Below, piece by piece: positions 1 through 8,163 of a DNA stretch of 64,000 nucleotides (position 1 is its first letter; each line of letters begins with the position of its first letter). The notes under the pieces were generated by a model, which was not told where the DNA came from, searched no databases, and was given only the letters and a program-made list of their open reading frames with translations. The stretch is from Parapedobacter lycopersici_A (lineage in GTDB: Bacteria > Bacteroidota > Bacteroidia > Sphingobacteriales > Sphingobacteriaceae): the NCBI RefSeq assembly GCF_040395035.1, contig NZ_JBEBRB010000004.1:1-64000 (forward strand), written 5' to 3'. The translations under genes were made by a program, and so were the position numbers.

Positions 1-245
1 ACATTGCCGGATGTTTCCACAAACGTAATGGTTTCCGTATCATGCAGCTTCCCCTCAAACAGGCCGCTTTGATCGATAACCTGTACTGTAGCTTGGTTGC
101 TTTCGAAGCTCTTAACCGCAAGCAAAATCGCAATTGCATAAACCGCAATCAGAAAAATCGGAACCAGGAAGGTGATCAGCAGAAATGATTTCTTTTTTAC
201 GCGACTCAGGTATTCACGCCGGATGATGAGTAGTATCTTGTTCAT
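1..245 (-). CDS. ABC-2 type exporter permease (N-terminal part)
   Basis: Only the first 81 codons are in the window; the gene runs off the left edge. The start is MNKILLIIRREYLSRVKKK, followed by a long hydrophobic segment (about residues 21-46), then a soluble stretch beginning near SFESNQATVQVID. A short cytosolic N-terminus, a first membrane helix and then a large extracytoplasmic domain is the layout of NatB/YhaP-type ABC-2 permeases. The ATG overlaps the stop of the upstream ATPase gene as ATGA (positions 242-245), so the two are translationally coupled and very likely form one exporter. The substrate cannot be told; family members export Na+, drugs or peptides. Confidence 0.8.
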   Translation of the reverse strand, partial: MNKILLIIRREYLSRVKKKSFLLITFLVPIFLIAVYAIAILLAVKSFESNQATVQVIDQSGLFEGKLHDTETITFVETSGN

Positions 246-1177
246 TGGTTGGTTTCAATTGCAGTGGACGGCTTCTTTTGGGTTACCTTGTCAACAAAAA
301 TGTCATGTATACTCGGTACAATTTCCTTCAGTTCGTGAAGTTGTACCAGTGGGATAAGGTAAGTGAGCACATCGTTAATAGTCCGTCCACCGGCGATATT
401 AATGGTCAGCACCGTGCGGTCCTCCACCGTTTCCCGGCTGCTGACGGAAAACAGGTCGTCCACTCCCGTAACCGGTTTGTCGCGGGAAAAGTATTCCACG
501 CGGTAAGTATTCGTCCGATAGGTATCTTTAATGGCCTTTACCTTTCCGTCCAGTATTTTCTTTGATTTGTTGATCAGGATGATGCTGTCGCATAGCTCTT
601 CAACGGATTCCATCCGGTGAGTGGAAAAGATAATGGTTGCTCCATTACGGTTCAATGCGAGGATTTCCTCCTTGATGATGTTTGCATTGACGGGGTCGAA
701 TCCGGAAAACGGCTCGTCAAGAATAATTAAGTCCGGCTGGTGCACCACGGTAGCAACAAACTGCACTTTTTGCTGCATCCCCTTGCTGAGATCTTCTATC
801 TTCTTATTCCACCAGCTTTGCATCTCCATCTTCTCAAACCAATGTTTGATCCGCTCGACGGCTTCCTGCCGCCGAAGGCCTTTTAGCTGGGCAAGATAAC
901 ACATCTGTTCGCCGATTTCCATTTTCTTATACAGTCCGCGTTCCTCGGGCAGGTAGCCAATCCGGCCGATGTGTTTCGGTCCCAGCCGTTCGCCATCCAT
1001 GTAAACTTCGCCGCTATCGGGAGCTGTAATCTGGTTAATAATACGGATCAACGAAGTCTTACCCGCACCGTTCGGACCCAGCAGTCCGAAAATACTGCCC
1101 TTTGCAATATCCGTAGAGATGTTATCCAGCGCCAGGTGATTGGCATATTGTTTTACGATGTTTCTGATTTCCAGCAT
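242..1177 (-). CDS. ABC transporter ATP-binding protein (NatA-like)
   Basis: Cytosolic ATPase of an ABC-2 exporter, 311 aa. Visible motifs: Walker A GPNGAGKT (34-41), signature LSKGMQQ (130-136), Walker B LIILDEP (150-156) and the H-loop histidine in STHRM (about 187). The last 90 or so residues look like the DUF4162 tail found on NatA/YhaQ-type ATPases. The stop overlaps the start of the permease gene as ATGA. The upstream region contains a CATCTTTG element (1210-1217, minus), one mismatch from the TAnnTTTG -7 consensus. Family assignment is strong; the transported substrate is unknown. Confidence 0.92.
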   Translation of the reverse strand: MLEIRNIVKQYANHLALDNISTDIAKGSIFGLLGPNGAGKTSLIRIINQITAPDSGEVYMDGERLGPKHIGRIGYLPEERGLYKKMEIGEQMCYLAQLKGLRRQEAVERIKHWFEKMEMQSWWNKKIEDLSKGMQQKVQFVATVVHQPDLIILDEPFSGFDPVNANIIKEEILALNRNGATIIFSTHRMESVEELCDSIILINKSKKILDGKVKAIKDTYRTNTYRVEYFSRDKPVTGVDDLFSVSSRETVEDRTVLTINIAGGRTINDVLTYLIPLVQLHELKEIVPSIHDIFVDKVTQKKPSTAIETNQ

Positions 1178-1510
1178 GTGTGTTCCGTGGGCTTGCCTGT
1201 CATTGGATACAAAGATGTCGTTTTTGTTACGAATAAGCCTTTAATTCTTTAACATTTTTTAACAGCCGCGCGGTTAAACTTTTCCGGATAAACAAGCTCT
1301 TACAGGTAAGCGAATGTAACGAATGGCCAGACAGGCACTGTCCGTTTACATGCATCCCGGGAAATGCCATAGCGGCAGAAATATCCCGGCCGGAAAGACA
1401 AATTGTTTAATTGTTTATAGTTTTTGGTTTAAGTTTGATGATGAACGTCCGGTCTGCCTTTGGCGGCCGGGCGTTTTTAGTTATGTTTGCGGTGCATCAA
1501 ACTCGACGCC
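1178..1510. other. Divergent intergenic region between ABC ATPase and hbd
   Basis: About 330 bp without a gene. It is AT-rich near the ABC side and holds the perfect hbd promoter at 1459-1489. A second TAnnTTTG match (TAAGTTTG, 1430-1437) has no good -33 partner. No convincing open reading frame or hairpin was seen in the rest. Confidence 0.6.
1459..1489 (+). promoter_or_regulatory. Bacteroidota-type promoter for hbd operon
   Basis: TTTG (1459-1462), a spacer of exactly 19 nt, then TATGTTTG (1482-1489) match the Bacteroidota -33/-7 consensus perfectly. The expected transcript start near 1495 lies downstream of the in-frame TTG at 1487, so translation must start at the ATG at 1511. Confidence 0.8.
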
Positions 1511-2356
1511 ATGCAACAGATCAGCGTTATCGGCTCGGGGACCATGGGTAACGGTATTGCTCACGTCTTCGCACAGTATGGATTCCAGGTTTCCCTGGTC
1601 GATACGGATGCAGGTGCGTTGGAGCGGGCGTTAGTCACCATTGCCGGCAACCTGGATAGGCAATCCGGCGCTGGAGTCATTACCGGAGCAGCTAAGCAGG
1701 CTATCCTCGATCGTATCTCACTCCATGCCAGCTTGGGGCCGGGTGTACGGGAAGCCGACCTGGTTGTGGAGGCCATCACGGAAAACGAGGAAGTTAAACT
1801 CCGGGCATTCCGGCAGCTTGATCAGCTGGCCCCGCAACACGCCATTCTGGCCACCAATACGTCATCCATTTCCATCACCCATATTGCGGCCGCCACGCAA
1901 CGGCCGGATAAAGTAGTGGGCATGCATTTTATGAACCCCGTGCCTGTAATGAAGCTGGTTGAGGTGATCCGCGGAAAAGCCACAGCCGGATCTACCATGC
2001 AAACAGTAGTGGCACTGGCCAGGCAGCTGGATAAAGTTCCGGTAGAAGTAAACGATACCCCCGGTTTTGTGGCCAACCGCGTGCTGATGCCCATGATTAA
2101 TGAGGCAATCTTTGCGTTACACGAAGGTGTTGCAACAGCGGAGTCGATTGATACCGTGATGAAACTGGGTATGGCCCATCCCATGGGGCCGCTGCAGCTG
2201 GCCGATTTTATCGGACTGGATGTATGCCTGTCCATTCTGAATGTGCTGCATGAGGGGTTTGGTACGCCGAAATATGCACCCTGTCCGCTGTTGGTTGATC
2301 TGGTTGCTGCGGGAAAACTGGGAAAAAAGACAGGCAGTGGGTTTTATAATTATTGA
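1511..2356 (+). CDS. hbd: 3-hydroxyacyl-CoA (3-hydroxybutyryl-CoA) dehydrogenase
   Basis: NAD-dependent oxidation of 3-hydroxyacyl-CoA to 3-ketoacyl-CoA, a soluble step of beta-oxidation or of butyrate/phenylacetate-type pathways. The protein is 281 aa, the usual length for stand-alone Hbd/PaaH. The Rossmann motif GSGTMG is at residues 8-13, and the catalytic His139 lies in MHFMNPVPVMK. The C-terminal dimerisation domain ends in KTGSGFYNY, typical of the family. The start ATG at 1511 is chosen because the upstream in-frame TTG at 1487 lies inside the -7 box. It leads a co-directional set with the old yellow enzyme gene 40 bp downstream and the pseudouridine synthase gene after that. Confidence 0.93.
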   Translation: MQQISVIGSGTMGNGIAHVFAQYGFQVSLVDTDAGALERALVTIAGNLDRQSGAGVITGAAKQAILDRISLHASLGPGVREADLVVEAITENEEVKLRAFRQLDQLAPQHAILATNTSSISITHIAAATQRPDKVVGMHFMNPVPVMKLVEVIRGKATAGSTMQTVVALARQLDKVPVEVNDTPGFVANRVLMPMINEAIFALHEGVATAESIDTVMKLGMAHPMGPLQLADFIGLDVCLSILNVLHEGFGTPKYAPCPLLVDLVAAGKLGKKTGSGFYNY

Positions 2357-2396
2357 GCTATTGATTCATTTGTTGAATACCATTTAATCAGCTACG

Positions 2397-3461
2397 ATGT
2401 CTTTACTTTTTCAACCGATAACGATCCGGTCGATTACCGCCAGAAACCGGCTGGCCGTTTCGCCAATGTGCCAGTATTCCAGTGTCGATGGTTTTGCCAA
2501 TCACTGGCACCTGATCCATCTGGGCAGCCGGGCGGTGGGCGGCGCAGGAATTGTCTTCACCGAGGCCACGGCCGTTTCGCCCGAAGGACGGATTTCACCC
2601 GATGACCTGGGGATATGGAAAGACACGCATATTGCCGGGCTGGCACAGGTGGCCGAAGCGATCAAAAGCAATGGCGCTGTGGCGGGGATACAGCTGGCCC
2701 ATGCTGGCCGCAAAGCAAGCCATAGCAGTCCGTGGAACGGTAACCGGCTCCTGACCACTGCCGAAGACGGATGGCAGACACTGGCGCCAAGCGCAGTCGC
2801 CTACAGGGAGGGGATGCCTCTGCCCGGGGCGATGGATATCTCCCAGATCCGGCAGTTGATTGCCGATTTCGGAAATGCCGCCCGGCGGGCCGTGGAAGCC
2901 GGTTTCCAGGTATTCGAAATCCATGCCGCACATGGTTATTTATTGAATGAATTTCTTTCGCCGCTGAGCAATTTCCGCGACGATGAATATGGGGGTTCTT
3001 TTGAAAACCGCATCCGCCTGCTGCTGCAGGCGGTGGGGGAGGTCCGGCGGGTTATCCCGGAGATATTACCCCTTTTTGTGCGGATATCCGCAACAGAATG
3101 GACAGCAGGTGGGTGGGATGAATCGGACTCCATAAAGCTTGCCGTCCGGCTAAAAGAACAGGGCGTTGACCTGATCGATTGCTCCTCGGGTGGGAATTCG
3201 CCCAATCAGCAGATTGTAACGGCCCCGCTGTACCAAGTGCCGTATGCCGCCAGTATCAGGCAGGCGGCCGGTATCTTAACCGGGGCTGTGGGATTGATCA
3301 CACGCGCAGACGAAGCAGAGGATATCCTCCGTGGGGAGCAGGCAGACCTGGTTTTCATGGGACGTCAGTTGCTACGGGATCCATATTTTCCGCTGCACGC
3401 GGCAAAACAACTGGGAGCCAATATACCGTGGCCGGTACAATATGAACGAGCCAGGCCATAA
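2397..3461 (+). CDS. namA: NADH:flavin oxidoreductase, old yellow enzyme family (YqjM/NamA type)
   Basis: FMN-dependent ene-reductase of 354 aa, reducing activated C=C bonds of enones or nitro compounds with NAD(P)H. The YqjM subclass signature SPMCQYSS (22-29) contains the flavin-tuning Cys25, and the substrate-binding histidine pair is His176/His179 in HAAHGYLLNEFLSP. The TIM barrel appears complete, with the phosphate-binding end LVFMGRQLLRDPYFP near the C-terminus. It sits 40 bp after hbd and 12 bp before the pseudouridine synthase gene, so co-transcription is likely. The physiological substrate is not evident; stress detoxification is the usual proposal for this family. Confidence 0.9.
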   Translation: MSLLFQPITIRSITARNRLAVSPMCQYSSVDGFANHWHLIHLGSRAVGGAGIVFTEATAVSPEGRISPDDLGIWKDTHIAGLAQVAEAIKSNGAVAGIQLAHAGRKASHSSPWNGNRLLTTAEDGWQTLAPSAVAYREGMPLPGAMDISQIRQLIADFGNAARRAVEAGFQVFEIHAAHGYLLNEFLSPLSNFRDDEYGGSFENRIRLLLQAVGEVRRVIPEILPLFVRISATEWTAGGWDESDSIKLAVRLKEQGVDLIDCSSGGNSPNQQIVTAPLYQVPYAASIRQAAGILTGAVGLITRADEAEDILRGEQADLVFMGRQLLRDPYFPLHAAKQLGANIPWPVQYERARP

Positions 3462-3473
3462 GCAGTAATACAA

Positions 3474-4202
3474 ATGGGAAAAAGTAAATACAATAAATTC
3501 GAAGAATTAATTCTTCATGAAGATGACAATCTGATTGTGATCAATAAACCGCCGTTCCTGGCCTCGCTGGATGAACGCGAGGGGGAGGGACTGAGCGTGC
3601 ATCGCCAGGCTAAGCAGTACTACGCTGAAGCCCAGGTTTGTCACCGGCTCGATAAGGAAACGTCAGGTTTACTGCTTATCGCAAAAAATCCGGAAACCTA
3701 CCGTGCGGTATCCATCGAATTTGAGCGCCGGCGGGTCGCCAAAACCTATCATGCCGTCATCGAGGGCACGCATATATTTGAAGACCTGCTGGTCGACCTG
3801 CCCATCCTGAATATGGGGAATAAAAACGTGACAATCGACCGTGCAAACGGTAAACGGGCAGAAACTTATTTTAAATCGCTTCGCTACTTTAAGCATTATA
3901 CATTGGTAGAGTGCCGGCCCATTACCGGTCGCATGCACCAGATACGGATCCACCTGGCTACCCAGCGGGCCTCCATTGCCGGCGATGAGCTGTACAAGGG
4001 CAAGCCTGTCTTTCTTTCGCAGATTAAAAAGCGTGGATTTACCATGGGTAAGGGGCGTGAAGAAGAACCGATTATGAAGCGGTTTGCGCTTCATGCACGC
4101 GAGCTACGGTTTGCGCTTGGGGAAAAGCAGTATCACTTTGAAGCGCCGTACCCGAAAGATTTTGCTGCCCTGCTCAAGCAGCTCGAAAAATACGACGATT
4201 AA
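3474..4202 (+). CDS. RNA pseudouridine synthase, RluA/RluD family
   Basis: Isomerises uridine to pseudouridine in rRNA or tRNA. The 242-aa protein is only the catalytic domain: there is no N-terminal S4 domain. The key motif HRLDKETSGLLLI holds the catalytic Asp60, followed by RITGRMHQIRIHL-like residues (PITGRMHQIRIHLA), which position the target base. Close short homologues in Bacteroidota are usually annotated as RluD-like or RsuA-like; the exact target RNA position cannot be told from sequence. The start ATG at 3474 lies 12 bp after the OYE stop. A weak hairpin plus T-run follows the stop. Confidence 0.88.
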   Translation: MGKSKYNKFEELILHEDDNLIVINKPPFLASLDEREGEGLSVHRQAKQYYAEAQVCHRLDKETSGLLLIAKNPETYRAVSIEFERRRVAKTYHAVIEGTHIFEDLLVDLPILNMGNKNVTIDRANGKRAETYFKSLRYFKHYTLVECRPITGRMHQIRIHLATQRASIAGDELYKGKPVFLSQIKKRGFTMGKGREEEPIMKRFALHARELRFALGEKQYHFEAPYPKDFAALLKQLEKYDD

Positions 4203-4206
4203 CTGT

Positions 4207-4239
4207 CGGTGCGCCGAACCAACCGGTGCACCGCTTTTT
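4207..4239 (+). terminator. Probable terminator after pseudouridine synthase gene
   Basis: CGGTGC (4207-4212) pairs with GCACCG (4228-4233), followed by TTTTT at 4235-4239. It lies just after the stop at 4202 and overlaps the 3' end of the convergent DUF72 gene. The loop is long, so strength is uncertain. Confidence 0.45.
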
Positions 4240-5107
4240 AGAAAAGCTTGCCGTGCGGACCGCGTACCTGAAGTCCGAGCAACTGATTCAGTTTATCGAT
4301 AAAATAGCGGGCCAGCAGGGGAGACTCCACCTCCAGGTTTTGATGGACAAAGAAATAAAGGGATTTCAATCCTCCGTCATGCCACTCCTTGATGCGGACA
4401 AGCCAGTCGTCCAGTCGCCGGTAATCGCTGGGGTGATTGGCGCCGACATACCGGACAAAAGCGGCGGGGGCGGTGAGCTGCATGTGCAGCATATCGCGCC
4501 GCCCGGCGGTATCTACGATAACGGCCGTACGGTGCTCTTCACGAAGCAGGTCATATAGTGCCTGACTTACCCCGGCATCGTTAAACCACTCCGCATTCCG
4601 TACCTCCACAGCCAGTGGAATGGCCTTCGGGTATTGTTTTATAAACGTTGCCAAGCGGTCAAAGTCCTTGGGTTTGTAATTATCATGCAGCTGAAGAAAA
4701 CTCATGCCCAGTTTCTCTTCAAATAGACTGATGGCATCACAGAAAGCCGTTACTTTTTCCCCTACATTGAGGAGACGGCTATAATGGCTGATGGATTGCG
4801 GTATTTTTGGAAAAAACTTAAAATCCCCGGGCGTCTTGTTTTTCCACACTTCCACTTGGTGTTTGTCGGGCGAATTATAAAACGTAGCGTTTAACTCGAT
4901 GCAGTTGAACTGGGTGGCATAATAAACCAGTTCGTCTTTCGTTCCCCGTGGATAAAAGCCTTTGAGATCCTGTTTATTCCACTTGGCACAGCCGACGTAC
5001 ACTTCGAAATCGGTCCCCTCTTTTTTGAGGACTTTCCAACTATCGGGGTGAGTCGGGGGCAGGGAGAAATCAACCGCTTCGGGGTCAGCTACGCTTCCAA
5101 ATTTCAT
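4238..5107 (-). CDS. DUF72 domain-containing protein
   Basis: A 289-aa protein of the DUF72 (YecE-like) family, which has a TIM-barrel-like fold and no established biochemical role. Typical family motifs are visible: YVGCAKWNKQDLKGFYPRG near residues 37-55, FNCIELNATFYNSP, and FKFFPKIPQSISHYSRL, with a C-terminal YFFVHQNLEVESPLLARYF. It sits between convergent pseudouridine synthase and co-directional purH, separated from purH by a large hairpin, so it is probably its own transcription unit. Complete length; function unknown. Confidence 0.85.
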   Translation of the reverse strand: MKFGSVADPEAVDFSLPPTHPDSWKVLKKEGTDFEVYVGCAKWNKQDLKGFYPRGTKDELVYYATQFNCIELNATFYNSPDKHQVEVWKNKTPGDFKFFPKIPQSISHYSRLLNVGEKVTAFCDAISLFEEKLGMSFLQLHDNYKPKDFDRLATFIKQYPKAIPLAVEVRNAEWFNDAGVSQALYDLLREEHRTAVIVDTAGRRDMLHMQLTAPAAFVRYVGANHPSDYRRLDDWLVRIKEWHDGGLKSLYFFVHQNLEVESPLLARYFIDKLNQLLGLQVRGPHGKLF

Positions 5108-5131
5108 AACGCTGTTTTATTACAAAAGCGA

Positions 5132-5177
5132 TTAACTGTTAGCAACACGCGTCAGTTGCCTGATTGCTAACAGTTAA
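5132..5177. terminator. Perfect 14-bp hairpin downstream of purH
   Basis: TTAACTGTTAGCAA (5132-5145) and TTGCTAACAGTTAA (5164-5177) are exact reverse complements around an 18-nt loop, 11 bp after the purH stop on the minus strand. There is no long U-run on the purH side, so it may be an mRNA-stabilising or weak terminator hairpin. Confidence 0.55.
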
Positions 5178-5187
5178 CCGTTAAGAC

Positions 5188-6714
5188 TTAGTGCTTAAAA
5201 TGCCGTACACCTGTAACAACCATGGCTACTCCTTTACGGTTGGCCATGTCCACGGACTCCTTGTCGCGGATGGACCCGCCTGGTTGCAGGACTGCCGTAA
5301 TGCCCGCCTCGGCCGCAATTTCCACACAGTCGGAAAACGGAAAGAACGCATCGGAGGCCATCACGGCGCCGTTCAGGTCAAAACCAAACGACTGGGCCTT
5401 CAGGATAGCCTGCCGCAGGGCGTCCACACGTGAAGTCTGGCCGACACCGCTTGCCGAAAGCTGTCCGTCTTTAGCCAGTACGATGGTATTGGACTTGGTA
5501 TGTTTTACAATTTTGTTGGCAAAATAAAGATCGCTGAGTTCATGATCCGTCGGCTGCTTATCCGTTACGGTGTTCATCTGGGTTGGCCCCTCAATCACGA
5601 GGTCCTTATCCTGCTCAATGACGCCATTCAGCAGCGTCTTAAACAACTTGGTTGGCAGTGTTACCGCTTTCCGTTTTAGCAGGATCCGGTTTTTCTTGCT
5701 GGTAAGCGTATTAAGCGCCCCGTCGCTGTAGTCCGGAGCAATAAGCACCTCAAAAAACAGCTTGTTGATTTCTTCCGCGGTAGCATCGTCCACCTGCCGG
5801 TTGCAGATGATTACCCCGCCGAAAGCCGATACCGGATCACAGGCCAGCGCGTCGTTCCACGCCGTAAGCAGATCCCCGCGTGAGGCCACCCCGCATGCGT
5901 TCGTATGTTTCAGTACGGCAACTGTGGGTTCGTCAAACTCGTCGATCAGCGCCACCGCCGCATCAATATCAACCAGGTTATTATAGGATAACTCTTTTCC
6001 GTTCAGCTTCTCAAACATGGTGTCCAGTGCACCATAAAAAACACCCCGCTGATGCGGGTTTTCACCGTATCGGAGTACCTGTGCCTGCTGTTCGCTTTGC
6101 TTGAATACCGGCAGTGGCTCCGTCGCGTTGAAGTAATTGAAAATGGCCGTATCGTAATGCGACGACACGTTGAACGCCCGTTTAGCAAAGGTTTTCCGAT
6201 GCTCCAGCAGTGTATGCCCTCCGTTTTCCGTTAAAATATCCTGAAGCAGCTGATAATCATTCCGCGAGGAAACGATCACCACATCGTTGTAATTCTTGGC
6301 CGCTGCGCGGATAAGCGAGATGCCGCCGATGTCTATTTTTTCGATGATCTCCTGTTCAGCGGCTCCAGAAGCCACAGTTTCTTCGAAAGGGTAGAGGTCG
6401 ACGATCACCAGGTCGATTTCTGGGATTTCGTATTCCTGCAGCTGCCGTCCGTCGGCTTCCAGGGGCCGGCGTGACAGGATCCCGCCAAAGACCTTGGGGT
6501 GCAGGGTTTTTACCCGGCCGCCCAATATGGACGGGTAACCCGTGAGATCTTCCACCGGGACAACCTCATGGCCGAGTTCGCGGATGAAGGTTTCCGTGCC
6601 TCCGGTGGAATAGAACGTAACACCTTGTTTATTTAACAGTTCGATTAATGGGGCGAGTCCGTCTTTATAGTAAACGGATATCAATGCGTTTTTGATTTTT
6701 ACGGGGTGGCTCAT
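5188..6714 (-). CDS. purH: Bifunctional AICAR transformylase / IMP cyclohydrolase
   Basis: Catalyses the last two steps of de novo IMP synthesis: formyl transfer from 10-formyl-THF to AICAR, then ring closure to IMP. The protein is 508 aa, near full family length. The N-terminal MGS-like cyclohydrolase domain (about 1-140) contains STGGT (36-40) and KTLHPKVFGGIL (69-80). The transformylase domain contains RYGENPHQ (215-222) and the catalytic pair Lys269-His270 in LKHTNACGVA. The start MSHPVKIKNALISVYYKDGL fits the family. A -7 element TATCTTTG (6745-6752, minus) lies about 30 bp upstream. purN lies a little upstream on the same strand, but a decayed gene and a terminator separate the two. Confidence 0.97.
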   Translation of the reverse strand: MSHPVKIKNALISVYYKDGLAPLIELLNKQGVTFYSTGGTETFIRELGHEVVPVEDLTGYPSILGGRVKTLHPKVFGGILSRRPLEADGRQLQEYEIPEIDLVIVDLYPFEETVASGAAEQEIIEKIDIGGISLIRAAAKNYNDVVIVSSRNDYQLLQDILTENGGHTLLEHRKTFAKRAFNVSSHYDTAIFNYFNATEPLPVFKQSEQQAQVLRYGENPHQRGVFYGALDTMFEKLNGKELSYNNLVDIDAAVALIDEFDEPTVAVLKHTNACGVASRGDLLTAWNDALACDPVSAFGGVIICNRQVDDATAEEINKLFFEVLIAPDYSDGALNTLTSKKNRILLKRKAVTLPTKLFKTLLNGVIEQDKDLVIEGPTQMNTVTDKQPTDHELSDLYFANKIVKHTKSNTIVLAKDGQLSASGVGQTSRVDALRQAILKAQSFGFDLNGAVMASDAFFPFSDCVEIAAEAGITAVLQPGGSIRDKESVDMANRKGVAMVVTGVRHFKH

Positions 6715-6744
6715 TTGCTATTTAGCGCTTTTGTTTATGAGCAG

Positions 6745-6752
6745 CAAAGATA
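6745..6752 (-). promoter_or_regulatory. -7 promoter element for purH
   Basis: TATCTTTG on the minus strand fits TAnnTTTG and lies 31-38 bp upstream of the purH ATG. No good -33 TTTG is present at the N19 position, which is occupied by the terminator hairpin of the upstream decayed gene. Confidence 0.5.
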
Positions 6753-6754
6753 AG

Positions 6755-6787
6755 AAAAATCCCCGTGCATTCTCCCGGCACGGGGAT
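6755..6787 (-). terminator. Rho-independent terminator after decayed gene
   Basis: On the minus strand ATCCCCGTGC (6787-6778) pairs perfectly with GCACGGGGAT (6768-6759) over a 9-nt loop and is followed by a run of T (6758-6755). It terminates transcription coming from the pseudogene side before purH. Confidence 0.8.
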
Positions 6788-6818
6788 CTGATGACAAATC
6801 AATGCTCCCGGCCGTTAA

Positions 6819-7156
6819 TCAACCGCTTAAGCCGAGCAGTTGCTTTGCTTCGGCGTAACTCACCCGGTTCCAGTCGATATCCGAAGCCGGGCGCATGCCG
6901 GTTAGCGTAACGCCCGCAGGTATCAGTACATAGCGGAACTCATTCCCCCGGACACCTGAATAATCATACTCGGTGAGTGCCGAACCGTCGGTGCTCCTTA
7001 TCCGATATTGATGGCATTGAGGGTGGAAACCGCAAAAGAGCCGCCCGACCAGGTGTACTCGACATTTGAATAGGAATAAGGCTGTTGAATTGATTTCGTA
7101 GTCAATCCAACTGGAAGAGACCACGTTGGCCGTACCGCGCTCACTTACATTTGTAA
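6819..7156 (-). pseudogene. Decayed gene, remnant of a Bacteroidota secreted hypothetical protein
   Basis: Three reading-frame fragments on the minus strand line up into one protein-like sequence: first SERGTANVVSSSWIDYEINS, then in another frame YSNVEYTWSGGSFAVSTLNA, then in the first frame again GNEFRYVLIPAGVTLTG followed by DWNRVSYAEAKQLLGLSG and a stop. The C-terminal pattern (FRYVLIPxG ... DWNxxSYxExKxLL) resembles a family of small Bacteroidota exported proteins that often follow a GXY-repeat stretch; that family match is from memory. At least two frameshifts and loss of the 5' end are needed to explain it. The uninterrupted frame from 7217 would encode 132 aa but its middle is not protein-like. 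It has its own terminator at 6755-6787. Confidence 0.5.
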
Positions 7157-7245
7157 AAAAGGGCCAAAATGAAAAAACAAGGGAATTACAATCCATAATA
7201 ACCCGGGCAAATAACATGTCTTGGGAGACGGCACCCGTCCGTCGC

Positions 7246-7818
7246 TTACATTTTCTTCAGCAGGTTTTCCACAACTTTGGGATAATGCTGGTGTTCCAGC
7301 TGCTGCCCTTTAAATTTGATGACCTCCAGGCTGTCCTCCGGTTCGATCCTGAACCGGGCCTGGTAAATCACTTCGCCTTCATCGAAGTTTTCGTTGACAA
7401 AATGGATGCTGATGCCCGATTCCGCTTCGCCGGCATCCAGCACCGCCTGGTGCACGCGGTCGCCGTACATTCCCTTTCCTCCGTAGGCCGGAAGCAGGGC
7501 AGGGTGGATGTTGATGATTTTATTCGGGTATTTTTGCAGGAGGTTCTGGGGCACAAGCCACAGAAAGCCTGCTAACACGATGAGATCGATATTCAGCTTA
7601 CCCAGCAACTGGACAATTTCATCTGTGTGGAAGAACTCATGCCGATCAAAAATGTGGGTAGGTACTTCAAAATTATCAGCCCGTTGCAACACATACGCTT
7701 CCGGGTTGTTGCTCAGAACCAGGGCTATTTCGGCCTGGTCGTGATACCTGAAATATTCCATCAGTTTTTGGGCGTTCGATCCGGAGCCGGAAGCAAAAAT
7801 AGCGATTCGTTTCTTCAC
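7246..7818 (-). CDS. purN: Phosphoribosylglycinamide formyltransferase
   Basis: 10-formyl-THF-dependent formylation of GAR, third step of purine synthesis, cytosolic. With the GTG start at 7818 the protein is 190 aa, normal for Bacteroidota PurN. Nucleotide-binding loop ASGSGSNAQ (9-17), then the catalytic triad Asn103 and His105 in NIHPALLPAYGG and Asp146 in NENFDEGEV are all present. A longer frame from a TTG at 7857 exists, but that TTG lies inside a -7 box (TAAATTTG, 7855-7862 minus), so GTG 7818 is preferred. Another purine gene, purH, is about 0.5 kb downstream on the same strand. Confidence 0.94.
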   Translation of the reverse strand: MKKRIAIFASGSGSNAQKLMEYFRYHDQAEIALVLSNNPEAYVLQRADNFEVPTHIFDRHEFFHTDEIVQLLGKLNIDLIVLAGFLWLVPQNLLQKYPNKIINIHPALLPAYGGKGMYGDRVHQAVLDAGEAESGISIHFVNENFDEGEVIYQARFRIEPEDSLEVIKFKGQQLEHQHYPKVVENLLKKM

Positions 7819-7854
7819 GTGATATAAATTAGTAGTTGGTACGGGGTTGCCACC

Positions 7855-7862
7855 CAAATTTA
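7855..7862 (-). promoter_or_regulatory. -7 promoter element for purN
   Basis: TAAATTTG on the minus strand matches TAnnTTTG about 37 bp upstream of the GTG start. The -33 region is TTTA/TTAA, a weak match. It decides against the TTG start at 7857. Confidence 0.55.
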
Positions 7863-8163
7863 CATTATTTTTTTTGATGCATTAAATGCTGGGCAAAAAT
7901 AGCATATTTGCAGGCAATATCATTATCTTAGCACCGATTAACGCCTGAACCTGCTGTAATATAACAATAATTCCCGACGCGTGTCACCCTGTTTTTGTAT
8001 TAAAATCATGACATTACATGGCGTGTTTTGTTGATATTATTTCTTTATATCTCGTGTTTTTTTGAAAAAATCGTTAAAAAAATAATATTTTGTTGCAAAT
8101 GTCAATATTTTATTTGTTACTTTTGCATCATTATAGCTATATTAACATTTAACGTTTTTATCT
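7863..8163. other. AT-rich divergent region between purN and asnB
   Basis: About 300 bp, strongly AT-rich on the asnB side. It carries the -7 elements of both flanking genes. No open reading frame and no clear hairpin were seen. Confidence 0.6.
8093..8125 (+). promoter_or_regulatory. Promoter for asnB
   Basis: TACTTTTG (8118-8125) is an exact TAnnTTTG -7 box; TTG (8093-8095) lies 22 nt upstream as a possible -33 element. The transcript would start near 8131, about 30 nt before the ATG. Confidence 0.6.

Noticed and set aside
1487..1510. Upstream TTG start for hbd
   Set aside because: The TTG overlaps the -7 promoter box, so it would not be in the mRNA.
7819..7857. Upstream TTG start for purN
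   Set aside because: It lies in the TAAATTTG -7 box; the GTG at 7818 fits family length.
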